A DNA stretch of 64,000 nucleotides from Candidatus Cryosericum terrychapinii. Its GTDB lineage: Bacteria; Caldisericota; Caldisericia; Cryosericales; Cryosericaceae. Shown in pieces: positions 49,282-57,534 of this stretch. Numbering within the stretch: the first letter of the stretch is position 1; each line of letters opens with the position of its first letter. The translations under genes and the position numbers were made by a program. The notes under the pieces were generated by a model. It searched no databases, was not told the origin of the DNA, and was given only the letters and a program-made list of their open reading frames with translations. The stretch spans positions 1 through 64,000 of the forward strand of contig NZ_QXIS01000001.1 of the NCBI RefSeq assembly GCF_003570925.1. Direction: 5' to 3'.

Positions 49282-49601
49282 GCGGACCAGGAAACGCTGA
49301 GAGTTTGTCCTGTACGGTGCAGACAGTATCCTCACGGATGCGACCAAAGGCACGGACTATGTCATCAGATCATGCGACAGATGCTACATGAGGATGCTTC
49401 TGCAGTTAGCGTCGATTAGTCTGAAAATGTTGCCAACCCCAGCTCGCACGACGAGACAGCAGCCCCGGGATTCTCAGAGACGTTCCCGATGTGACTCATG
49501 TTGTAGCCTGCATGGGAACGAGCGGTACGCTCATCGGGCTGGCACATTTCATGCGCCAAAAGGCACCGCAAGTGCAGGTCGCGGGTGTCGAACCAATCTG
49601 A
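49282..49601 (+). pseudogene. Relic of a cysteine synthase-family gene
   Basis: Translated pieces in shifting frames line up with the middle of the O-acetylserine sulfhydrylase (CysK/CysM) family: LYGADSILTDATKGTDYVI (frame from 49301), RQMLHEDAS and ENVANPSSHDETAAPGF (frame from 49372), then VPDVTHVVACMGTSGTLIG and APQVQVAGVEPI (frame from 49479). The GTSGT phosphate loop is recognisable. At least three frameshifts and an in-frame TAG (49417-49419) break it, and both ends are lost, including the PLP lysine region. Not in any long open frame. Confidence 0.7.
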
Positions 49602-50071
49602 AACGTTGATCAGAATGGGATGCGTAGTGAAGTGGGGGAGGAAAGCAATGGAACGGGAGGGGGTTCTGTTTCTTGGGGTGCATCGTTCTTCTGCCGAACG
49701 ATGCCCAATACTCCAGAGTGAAGAATGTTATTCCGATTGTTTCAACAGTTCTCCCGATTCTGACCATTCTGGGTGCAATCCCCTCACCTATTCTTTGCAT
49801 GTGCCTGAACGTTGGAACTTACAGCGAAGTCTCTCCATAGTAAGAATAGACTATGAACAACTGCCGTGAACAATATCGGGGATCTTTGTCTAATGGGTAG
49901 GAGGTGATGAAAATGCATTCGCTGTGGCGCTATCTAGACTCATCGGGCAGAGGCAGCTCGGACACATCCGAGAGACGGCCCGCTCTAGCGGCTCCTCCGG
50001 GGCACGGTCTGTGTGCCAATCGGTCGTATTCCACAACCTTCATCCAACCAATCTCGAAAGGAGATCAAACA
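49602..50071 (+). other. Gene-poor stretch and leader of the second S-layer-like gene
   Basis: AT-richer than its surroundings. A frame ending at TAG near 49840 would encode a hydrophobic peptide (VLPILTILGAIPSPILCMCL) without a visible start or relative; it may be another gene relic. From about 49904 the sequence is the leader of the gene at 50072, with small hairpins (CTCGGA/TCCGAG) and the GGTCGTA...ACAACC segment shared with the leader before 31613. Confidence 0.35.
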
Positions 50072-52465
50072 ATGAAGAAATTCCTATCTTTGTTTGTAGC
50101 CCTTGCCATGGTGCTTAGCCTGTTCGCAGGCGTCGGCACCCGTACGGCGAAGGCAGCTGCAACCCTGACGGCCACACCCTCCGGTGCGACGTTCACGGGT
50201 GGCGCAGATATTGTCACTGGTGTTCACGGTCTCGCTACAGTAACTCTTCTCTCACCTCTCACGGTGACCATCGACACACCTGCCGTGGAAACCTTTTCTG
50301 GGATGAACGTAAGTATCCAGACACGTACGGCTGCGGCACTCGCGGCGACAACTGATACTGGATTCGCGGGTACAGATGGCTCGACAGCAGTTGTGATCGT
50401 TAGCAGCACTGCCAACGTGTTCGTTGGCGATGTCATTAGGACAGACGCCGCCACCAACGGGTTGTTTACAGTCGCCAGTATTATCGATGCGACAACGATG
50501 AGTATTGCCATTACTCATCATGCTGTTGGCACAATTACTGGAATCTTTCTGGATGCGACTGAGCCTAATTACGCGGCTACCACTGCTGATCCTAACTTCA
50601 AGGCTACAGGCAGCCAGACCGTCACGTTGAGCTCTCCCACTGGAAATCTTCATGTGGGCGATCAGGTGAAGGTTACGATGGTTAATACACCCGCCGTCTC
50701 GGCTACCGCTTCTGTTGCCATTGGAGGCACCGTCACTGCTGGCAATGTAGTCACGGTTACCGTCGGGGCAACAGCATACCCCTATACGGCTCTCAGCACG
50801 TCTACGACAGCTACCATTGCCTCCGCGCTTGCGGCTTTGATTAACGGCACTACCTATGGCGCGACAGCGACTGGCTCTGTGACCACTATCACAGTGACAA
50901 CGCCTGGCGTTGCCGGCAATGCGACCACTCTTGCTGCGACCGTCGCAGAGGGTGTCACTACTGCCCTGACGATTCATACGCTTGGTGGACTGACTTCACC
51001 AGCCTATGTTGAAAACAGCAAGACTATTCAGCTGGTCGCAGTCGATCGGACTGGTGCGGTTGTCAGTCCTGTATGGACGTTTAGCGGCTCGTCAGTCACG
51101 GGCGTTGCTGGTGGACTGGTGACAGCGCATGCCGCCGCCACAGGTCCCTCTGTGGTCGCTGCCACACTTAGTGGTATCAGTGCTCAGTTTGTGGTGAATG
51201 TCATTCCTGCAGGGACAATCACCAGCCTTGCGGTTACTCCAGCCACTGCCAACCTGGCCGTGTCTTCTTCTGGAATGCAGCAGTTCAGTGCTATTGCTGT
51301 GAGTGCAGCGTACAGTGCGTTGGATTATACAACGCAGGTAACCTGGTTAGACGACCTTGGTGTTGCTAGTGTTTCTAACGCTGCACCTACGCAGGGTCTT
51401 CTGACATACTCATCGGCTGAATCTGGCCACGTTTATGCTCTTTTTATCCCTAGTGGTTTCTTTGGCATGGCCACCGTCACCATCGGTACGGCAGGCTCTG
51501 TTTCCCCCACCACCGGAGCTGTCACGAGTGTGACGTCGACCGGTGCGACACTGCATGGTACGACTGGCACTTCCGCTCCTACAGCTAGCTTCTTCCAGTA
51601 TGGGACGACGTCTGTCGGCCCCTGGACTCTAGCTACAGCGGATCCAGCTGTCGCCACTGCCAATACTGCATTTACTGCTACACTCACCGGCCTTACGGCT
51701 GGTCAGCTTTACTACTTCAGGGCAGCGAACACGGTTGCAGGCGTGGACACTTTTGGCAGCGTCCTGACCTTCACGACAACGGCAGGCTCTGTTTCCCCGA
51801 CCACCGGAGCTGTCACGAGTGTGACATCGACTGGTGCGACACTGAATGGTACGACTGGCACTCCCGCTCCTACGGAGAGTTTCTTCCAGTATGGAACGAC
51901 GTCTGTCGGCCCCTGGACCAAAGTTACAGCAAGTCCAGCTGTTATCACTGCCAATACTGCATTCACTGCTACACTCACCGGCCTTACGGCTGGTCAGCCT
52001 TACTACGTCAGGGCAGCGAACACGGTTGCAGGCGTGGACACTTTTGGCAGCGTCCTGACCTTCACGACAACGGCAGCTGCAGCTGCGGTCAAGATAGTCA
52101 TCGTCCTGACCATTCGTATCAACATTGTGACCGTTGACGGCAAGGCTACCTCTATTGATGCTGCTCCTGAAATCGTCAACGGCAGCACCTTCGTTCCGAT
52201 TCGCTTCATCGCTGAGACCTTTGGCTCTACGGTTGAGTGGCTCCCTGAGAGCCGGGGCATCACCCTTGGCCACCCCACCATTGGCCTTCAGATCGGCAAG
52301 GCAACCGTAGTCATCAATGGCAACACCATCGCTCTGGAGGCTGCTCCGTACATCAAGAACAGTCGCACGATGGTTCCTCTCCGCGTCATCTCCGAGTCAT
52401 TCGGCGGCGATGTGGTCTGGGATGCTACTGTCGGCACCATCACCATCTCCTACATGCTCCCGTAG
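50072..52465 (+). CDS. Second S-layer-like surface protein with PF07833 pair
   Basis: A 797-residue exported protein, signal peptide MKKFLSLFVALAMVLSLFAG nearly identical to that at 31613. The Ala/Thr/Val-rich body has no cysteine clusters. Residues about 475-668 are two almost identical 97-residue FN3-like units (SPTTGAVTSVTSTGATL ... SFFQYGTTSVGPW) in tandem. The end carries two PF07833 units (STFVPIRFIAETFG, RTMVPLRVISESFG), closest to those of the 31613 protein; the first lacks a few residues before LGHPTIGLQIG. Third codon positions hold more T than in neighbours. ATG 50072 follows AAAGGAG. It lies inside the region that breaks an old gene order, so it may be a later arrival. Confidence 0.82.
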   Translation: MKKFLSLFVALAMVLSLFAGVGTRTAKAAATLTATPSGATFTGGADIVTGVHGLATVTLLSPLTVTIDTPAVETFSGMNVSIQTRTAAALAATTDTGFAGTDGSTAVVIVSSTANVFVGDVIRTDAATNGLFTVASIIDATTMSIAITHHAVGTITGIFLDATEPNYAATTADPNFKATGSQTVTLSSPTGNLHVGDQVKVTMVNTPAVSATASVAIGGTVTAGNVVTVTVGATAYPYTALSTSTTATIASALAALINGTTYGATATGSVTTITVTTPGVAGNATTLAATVAEGVTTALTIHTLGGLTSPAYVENSKTIQLVAVDRTGAVVSPVWTFSGSSVTGVAGGLVTAHAAATGPSVVAATLSGISAQFVVNVIPAGTITSLAVTPATANLAVSSSGMQQFSAIAVSAAYSALDYTTQVTWLDDLGVASVSNAAPTQGLLTYSSAESGHVYALFIPSGFFGMATVTIGTAGSVSPTTGAVTSVTSTGATLHGTTGTSAPTASFFQYGTTSVGPWTLATADPAVATANTAFTATLTGLTAGQLYYFRAANTVAGVDTFGSVLTFTTTAGSVSPTTGAVTSVTSTGATLNGTTGTPAPTESFFQYGTTSVGPWTKVTASPAVITANTAFTATLTGLTAGQPYYVRAANTVAGVDTFGSVLTFTTTAAAAAVKIVIVLTIRINIVTVDGKATSIDAAPEIVNGSTFVPIRFIAETFGSTVEWLPESRGITLGHPTIGLQIGKATVVINGNTIALEAAPYIKNSRTMVPLRVISESFGGDVVWDATVGTITISYMLP
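51494..52075 (+). repeat. Tandem duplication of a 291-bp FN3-like unit
   Basis: Two copies, 51494-51784 and 51785-52075, nearly identical at DNA level including silent positions, coding for 97 residues each. The near identity points to recent duplication or gene conversion. Confidence 0.85.
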
Positions 52466-52504
52466 TCTCGCGACTACTCAGACTGTAGAAGCCAATCAGT
52501 AACG

Positions 52505-52532
52505 AAGGCCCCCGGGAGACTGGGGGCCTTTT
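52505..52532 (+). terminator. Rho-independent terminator
   Basis: AAGGCCCCC/GGGGGCCTT, eight-base loop, running into TTTTGCATTT. Ends the gene at 50072. Confidence 0.88.
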
Positions 52533-52692
52533 GCATTTCCGTGCCAATGCCTTCTGTACGCCATCGGCCTTTTGCGCTTTGCCGCCAACACCGTCGGCAA
52601 CATCGAGTGCATGGAATCTGCTGCCGGAACACTCACTCACCGATTTGTGGCCGGGCACCAGGAGCAAGGGCTAGCTCAGCCGTTATTGGAGA

Positions 52693-52763
52693 CTGTTACA
52701 CTAATGGAACCGTCCCGAAGTGTAACAGTGTTACAGTTTGGAACCGTCCCGAGAATGTTACAC
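52693..52763 (+). repeat. Family 1 repeat, locus D, two units with inverted centre
   Basis: TGTTACA (52694), GGAACCGTCCCGAAG, TGTAACA (52721), TGTTACA (52729), GGAACCGTCCCGAGAA, TGTTACA (52756). The inverted TGTAACA/TGTTACA centre also occurs at locus B. Lies downstream of pepF; a CACCCCGG/CCGGGGTG hairpin (52761-52793) separates it from the pepF stop. Confidence 0.85.
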
Positions 52764-52802
52764 CCCGGCGTCATCGTCATCGACACCGGGGTGGTTGTCG
52801 TA

Positions 52803-54608
52803 CTACTTGCGGTCGGCCGCGAGCTTTTCGAGAGGTTCGACCCAGCGGGTGCGCATGAAGTCGAAACCCTTCTGCCAGAAAGTTTTGTCGCGCGGGTCAA
52901 TGCCTGCGAGACCGAGGATCTCGGCGGGAGTCATGGCGCTGCCTGTCTCAAGGATGCGGTAGTAGACGGGCTTGAACTTCTCGCCCTCCTCCAGGTATTT
53001 CTGGTACAGCGACAGGACGACGAGTTGCGCGAAGTTGTAGGCGTAGACGTAGAAGGGCCACAAGAACATGTGCTGGACAATCGCCCATTCCATGTCGTAG
53101 TGTGCGGGGATGGTGACGGAATCACCAAACATGTTGACCAGCTCCTCGTGATAGATGGAGCGGAGCTCATCGGTGGACAGCTGATGGTCGGCGATGAGGC
53201 TGTGGGTACGGGTCTCGAAGCGGTGGAACATGTTTTGACGGAATGTCGTGGCAAAGGCCGACTCCAGCTTGGAGCAGTAGAGCGCGATCTTTTCCTCAGG
53301 GTCCTTCATGCGGCCCAGCAGGTAGTCGGTGACAAGCATTTCCCCAAAGACAGAGGCCACTTCGGCGAGGGGCAGGATGGCGTCGCGGTTGACCGCAGTC
53401 TGCTTGGCGGACAGGATACCGTGCATGCCGTGTCCCAGTTCGTGCGCCATCGTCTCCACGTCGCGGCTGGTCCCGGTGAAGTTGAGCATGACCCACGGAT
53501 GTGCGCCGGGGAGATTGAAGGTGCAGAAGGCTCCACCCGTCTTGTTGGGCAGGGTGCGGCCGTCGATCCAGTTCTTGTCGAAGAACTGCTGGATGATGTC
53601 GTGCGCGCGCTGATCGAACTTGGCGTACGCGTCCAGGACGATGGTTTTGGAGTCGTTCCACGTGTATCTGTGGGGCTTGGCGCAGATGGGAGCATAGATG
53701 TCCGCCAGCGACAGCTTCTTGCTGTTCAGCAGGCGCGCCTTGAGGGTGTAGTAGCGCTCGACGATGTCAGTGTTGTCCCTGGTGACGTCGGACAGCGTGT
53801 TGACGATCTCCGCGTCCAGTTCGTTCTCCAGGTTTCGCATGCCCATCGGTTCGTCGACGTGGCGCAGCTCGCATTCGATCTGGTGGTCCTTGAGCAAGGT
53901 GTCGAAGACGTTGGTAATGACGAGGGTGTTCTCGGCGTACTTGCCAAAGTACTGTTTCATGGCACGTGCGCGCAGACGCGAGTCGGTGCTTTCCCGCAGC
54001 GAGCGTATCTGCGCACCGTTCATGACCTTGCGCTCGCCCTTGACGGTGACTGTGAACTTGAACGAACTCGTGAGCTCCTGGTAGATACGCTGTATGGCTA
54101 GCTTGCCCGTCAGGTCACGCTTGCTGAGCAGCATCTCTTCTTTCTCACTGAGGAGATGTTCTCTCTGCTTGCGCAGGAACAGCAGGTAGTGGCGGTAGTT
54201 GTCCAGTGCCTTGTCGGCGACCAGGCGCGTAAAGAGGGCCTCGTCCATCTGACCCAGTTCGATGGGGAAGAAGACGAGTGTGTTGGAGATGTCACTGCCC
54301 AGTTCCTGCATTTTCATCACCAGGCTCTTGGCGCCCTCGTCCAGGTTGTCTGTCGTGAGCATGAGCTCTGCATACTCACCGAGGCGGCCGGTCGCGGAGC
54401 TGATGCGTTCTTCTTCGACCATGAACTTCCTGAGCTCGGCGGGGGAAATCTTGCCGGCTGCAACCCTGCCGCGGTACTCTGCAGCGAGAGCGGCGGCGTC
54501 CCGTCGCACCGCTTTCATGTCGCGTGCGATGCGCGGATCGTCAAGGCTTGCATACAGGGCGCTCAGATCCCATATGACATTTTCTGACCCCAGTTTTGCT
54601 GCTTTCAT
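52803..54608 (-). CDS. pepF: Oligoendopeptidase F (M3 family)
   Basis: A 601-residue cytoplasmic zinc peptidase of the PepF/M3B group that trims oligopeptides. The zinc site is HELGHGMH starting at His389, with the third ligand in the following Glu-rich helix (EVASVFGEML). An N-terminal helical oligoendopeptidase F domain (about 115-185) precedes the catalytic domain. Length is standard. ATG 54608 follows AGGAGGAATCG, much better than the TTG/GTG choices upstream. Single gene with its own promoter, transcribed towards repeat locus D. Confidence 0.95.
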   Translation of the reverse strand: MKAAKLGSENVIWDLSALYASLDDPRIARDMKAVRRDAAALAAEYRGRVAAGKISPAELRKFMVEEERISSATGRLGEYAELMLTTDNLDEGAKSLVMKMQELGSDISNTLVFFPIELGQMDEALFTRLVADKALDNYRHYLLFLRKQREHLLSEKEEMLLSKRDLTGKLAIQRIYQELTSSFKFTVTVKGERKVMNGAQIRSLRESTDSRLRARAMKQYFGKYAENTLVITNVFDTLLKDHQIECELRHVDEPMGMRNLENELDAEIVNTLSDVTRDNTDIVERYYTLKARLLNSKKLSLADIYAPICAKPHRYTWNDSKTIVLDAYAKFDQRAHDIIQQFFDKNWIDGRTLPNKTGGAFCTFNLPGAHPWVMLNFTGTSRDVETMAHELGHGMHGILSAKQTAVNRDAILPLAEVASVFGEMLVTDYLLGRMKDPEEKIALYCSKLESAFATTFRQNMFHRFETRTHSLIADHQLSTDELRSIYHEELVNMFGDSVTIPAHYDMEWAIVQHMFLWPFYVYAYNFAQLVVLSLYQKYLEEGEKFKPVYYRILETGSAMTPAEILGLAGIDPRDKTFWQKGFDFMRTRWVEPLEKLAADRK

Positions 54609-54645
54609 CGATTCCTCCTCAAGAGCATGGTTGTTCGGACACCTT

Positions 54646-54673
54646 ATGATACCACACAACACCGGGGTCTCAA
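54646..54673 (-). promoter_or_regulatory. pepF promoter
   Basis: On the minus strand TTGAGA (54673-54668), 16-base spacer, TATCAT (54651-54646), about 38 bases before the start codon. Confidence 0.6.
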
Positions 54674-54714
54674 CTGCGGCAATCGGTCATCCCTCCGAGC
54701 CCTTTTGTCCAAGG

Positions 54715-54746
54715 CCCCCGAGCACTTTACTCCCATGCGAGGGGTG
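54715..54746 (+). repeat. Short repeat, family 2, copy 2
   Basis: Second copy of the element at 37-68, with identical CCCCCGAGCACTTT and ATGCGAGGGG blocks. Lies between pepF and murJ, 33 bases from a family 1 repeat. Confidence 0.5.
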
Positions 54747-54778
54747 CTTCTGAGGGGCGCTTCTCCGCGCGCCCCCTC

Positions 54779-54820
54779 GAGAGTGTTACAGATTTGGAAC
54801 CGTCCCGAGAGTGTTACACT
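54779..54820 (+). repeat. Family 1 repeat, locus E
   Basis: TGTTACA (54784), GGAACCGTCCCGAGAG, TGTTACA (54812), 28 bases apart. Lies 160 bp upstream of murJ. Confidence 0.85.
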
Positions 54821-54924
54821 CCCCCGCGGATGGGGGTACCAGATCAACCTGACTCGACGCATGTACCACTGGTTACCAATTTACCAGTTGACCCCGTATC
54901 GGTGGCGGTGGGGCACAACGCGGC

Positions 54925-54930
54925 TATACT
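54925..54930 (+). promoter_or_regulatory. -10 box of murJ
   Basis: TATACT 53 bases before the GTG start. No clear -35 at the right distance. Confidence 0.4.
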
Positions 54931-54982
54931 GGTACAACGCACGCAGACTGGGCGCAGGCCTCAACCAAAGGAAGTGTTGACT

Positions 54983-56545
54983 GTGGAAAAGGAAGCTGAA
55001 ACAATCGCAAGGGTCGCCCTGAGGCGGCCCGAGAATACCCCGCGTCAGGCTGCATTCTGGAAAGTGTCGGGCTCATTCCTCTCGAAGCTGCTGGGGTTTG
55101 TACGGGACGTCCTTATGGCGAAGATCTTTGGCGCCACGTACATCGTGGACGTTGCCCAGCTCGTCGAGAGTGTCCTCCTGAACATCGTCAGCTTCGTCAC
55201 GTCTCCTATCTCGATTCCACTCGTCCCCGAGCTGACGCGCGCTCGATTGGAGAGTGAACGCGACTACCGTGGTCTCCTGAGCTCCGTGTTCGGCCTGTTT
55301 TCGATTGTCGGCCTGGTCCTCTTCACGGCAGTCGCCGTCTTCCCGCGCACATTCGTGACGCTGTTCAGTGGCGGGTTCAAGGGTGCCGCCCTCGCGTACG
55401 CCGAATACACGTACCGGTGGATGGCCGCTCTGTCCGTGATTATTGTCATTTCGGCGACCATCAAGACGGCACTGGCCGTCAAGAAGGACTTCATCCTTCT
55501 GTCGTTCAGCGACCTCCTCATGAACCTCGTCGTCATCAGTGGACTGTTGTTTGGGGCACGCCAGATGGAACTGCCCATCCTCAAGACCGGAGCGCAGCTT
55601 GTATCGGCACTTGCGCTGTGGGTGTACTTTGCGATTCGCGAGAAGTGGTTCATCTTGCCGCGGTACGGTCACTGGGACCCCCGGGTGAAGTCGCTGCTCA
55701 AACAAGCTGGCCCTCTGTTCATCGGCTCGGCGACGGACATGCTGCTGATACTGATCGACCGGACCATGGCTTCTTTCCTCCCGGAAGGGTCGATAGCTTC
55801 ACTGGCGTATGCTCAGAAAATCTTCGGGCTGCCACTTGGCGTCTGGGCGGTCCAGATCTCGGAGTCGTCCTATCCCTACATCGTCTCCGCGTTTGCCACG
55901 AGCGACATCGGGAAAGGGTATCGACTGGCTCGTGGCGCCATCCAGCGTATCCTGTTCTTCATCGTGCCCGCGGCGGCCGGCCTGCTGCTGCTTGCTCCGT
56001 CCATTGTCCGCATCATCTACCAGCGGGGAGCCTTCACCGAGGCCAACACGACTCTGGTGGCGCGTGTCCTTCAGGGGTACATGGGTTTGCTGCTGTTCAG
56101 CTCGGTCCAGTACATCGAGACCAGGCTCTTCTACGCAAGGCGCAATACCATGACTCCCATGTTCGTCTGTGTCGCCGGTCTGGGGATGAACGTCGCCCTC
56201 AACTACCTGTTTGGCTTCGTGTTCCATCTTGGCGCCTTCGGGCTTGCGATCGCCTCGTCTGTCGCCGCCTTCGTGAGCATGACGCTCATGTACCTTGTGT
56301 ACCGGCGCATGTACGGGGCAGTCGACTATGTCCTGATTTTCCGGGACGTCCTGAAGATCGGCGGAGGCACACTGGTCATGGCTGTGGTCATTGTCGGCCT
56401 GCAGGCCCGGGTCCACATCCTGCCACTCATCGCGGTGGGGTTCGCTTCGTACATGATCGCCACGGCGCTGCTTCGGGAAGACGAGGCCATGGGATACCTG
56501 AGGATTGGCCGCAGGCTTCTGTCTCGAGTCTCCAGAAAGAGCTGA
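54983..56545 (+). CDS. murJ: Lipid II flippase MurJ
   Basis: A 520-residue polytopic membrane protein of the MviN/MurJ (MOP superfamily) type with about 14 helices. Seen: the N-terminal KVSGSFLSKLLGFVRDVLMAKIFGA (conserved Arg of helix 1), the SPISIPLVPEL segment, and IIYQRGAFTEANTTLVARVL in the second half. It flips the wall precursor lipid II to the outer face of the membrane. GTG 54983 lies eight bases after AAAGGAAG; TTG 54977 is too close, and the longer frame runs through repeat E. A hairpin at 56584-56606 may end the transcript. Confidence 0.93.
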   Translation: MEKEAETIARVALRRPENTPRQAAFWKVSGSFLSKLLGFVRDVLMAKIFGATYIVDVAQLVESVLLNIVSFVTSPISIPLVPELTRARLESERDYRGLLSSVFGLFSIVGLVLFTAVAVFPRTFVTLFSGGFKGAALAYAEYTYRWMAALSVIIVISATIKTALAVKKDFILLSFSDLLMNLVVISGLLFGARQMELPILKTGAQLVSALALWVYFAIREKWFILPRYGHWDPRVKSLLKQAGPLFIGSATDMLLILIDRTMASFLPEGSIASLAYAQKIFGLPLGVWAVQISESSYPYIVSAFATSDIGKGYRLARGAIQRILFFIVPAAAGLLLLAPSIVRIIYQRGAFTEANTTLVARVLQGYMGLLLFSSVQYIETRLFYARRNTMTPMFVCVAGLGMNVALNYLFGFVFHLGAFGLAIASSVAAFVSMTLMYLVYRRMYGAVDYVLIFRDVLKIGGGTLVMAVVIVGLQARVHILPLIAVGFASYMIATALLREDEAMGYLRIGRRLLSRVSRKS

Positions 56546-56663
56546 TGTGTTTGTCATGAACACCGTATGGATGCACATGCCAGCCCCTGTGGCAGGCACG
56601 CAGGGGTCGCGTTCCTGCCGAGACGCCTGCAGGTCGGCGTGCTGACTGCCATTGTGGCGGCCT

Positions 56664-56690
56664 TTGTGAGTTATGTTTTTTCGCTACACT
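56664..56690 (+). promoter_or_regulatory. Candidate promoter of the TPR-tilS-hpt-ftsH run
   Basis: TTGTGA (56664-56669) and TACACT (56685-56690), 15-base spacer, about 107 bases before ATG 56798. Confidence 0.4.
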
Positions 56691-56797
56691 ACTAAGTGAT
56701 AGCGAAGCGGTCGGCTACCGCAATCTGATCCTGCGGGCGCTTCAGAGACTGACGCACTCTCGTCAGAGGAACGGCGGAGAGGGAGAGGGAGGTTGAA

Positions 56798-57526
56798 ATG
56801 GCACGAAGACCACGAGCTGCTGAACCAGAGGTGATCGACGAGCCCAGGGAGAACGAGGATGCCCGTCACTGTGCTTCGTTGAACGCGTACGGCAGTTACC
56901 TCTACGGCCAGGGCAGATGGGAAGAAGCACGTGCTGTCTTCGTCAAAGCCTCGAAGATCCTGCCCGACGACGACGTGACGCGCAAGAACCTTGCGGTTGC
57001 CTCGAGTGCATGTGGCTTGAACGATGAGGCCATCGAGATCTTTGCCGATCTGACTGCGAAGCTCCCGAACGACGCATCCCTCCACAACAGTTACGGCTTG
57101 GTGCTGCACCATGCCGGTCGCCTCGAGCAGGCCGGGATCGAGTTTGCCCAGGCAGCCGAGCTTGCCCCAGCTGAGTACATGTACTGGCACCACAAGGGGA
57201 CGAATGCTCTTGCCCAGAACAAGACGTCTGCCGCGATCGCGGCGCTGGCCCGTGCCATCGCTCTCCCAGGTGCCGCCCCTGTCTGCTACTACAATTTGGC
57301 CATGGCTCTGGGTGCGGCTGGCGAGACGGAACGTGCCACGATGTTCTTGCAGAAGGCGATTGCGCTGCGACCGGATGATCCTGGACTCCTTGTGCGCTCA
57401 GTGAGCATCATGAACGGCTGGGGGAGACGTGTCACGGCCACCGAATGCTTGCGGGCGTTCGCCCGTTCGGGCAGGCGAAGTCACGACGTCGAGGTGCTGC
57501 TCAGCGAACTGCTTGCTGACAGCTGA
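56798..57526 (+). CDS. TPR-repeat protein
   Basis: A 242-residue soluble protein made of about five tetratricopeptide repeats (for example YGSYLYGQGRWEEARAVFVKA, NSYGLVLHHAGRLEQAGIEF, YYNLAMALGAAGETERATMF). Such repeats bind partner proteins; no enzyme domain, signal peptide or membrane segment. GGGAGAGGGAGG precedes ATG 56798. tilS begins eight bases later, so it probably shares its transcript. Confidence 0.85.
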   Translation: MARRPRAAEPEVIDEPRENEDARHCASLNAYGSYLYGQGRWEEARAVFVKASKILPDDDVTRKNLAVASSACGLNDEAIEIFADLTAKLPNDASLHNSYGLVLHHAGRLEQAGIEFAQAAELAPAEYMYWHHKGTNALAQNKTSAAIAALARAIALPGAAPVCYYNLAMALGAAGETERATMFLQKAIALRPDDPGLLVRSVSIMNGWGRRVTATECLRAFARSGRRSHDVEVLLSELLADS

Positions 57527-57534
57527 TCAGGCTC

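Noticed and set aside
49160-49350. A minus-strand protein fragment (GVYIIGKQELNRTNNDPDYL)
   Set aside because: Short, bounded by stops, and partly overlaps the better-supported plus-strand cysteine synthase relic; no relative recognised.
48101-49900. An intact prophage or genomic island at tRNA-Met
   Set aside because: Only a catalytically incomplete recombinase and one gene relic remain; no phage structural, replication or second attachment sequence was seen.
52693-52763. Possible CRISPR array at the spaced TGTTACA/GGAACCGTCCCGA units
   Set aside because: At most two units per locus, gaps of only 3-6 variable bases, both orientations, and no cas genes. Not an array.
55417-56559. A 380-residue open frame overlapping murJ
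   Set aside because: Arg/His/Gly-rich composition typical of a GC-rich shadow frame; murJ in the other frame has full family conservation.
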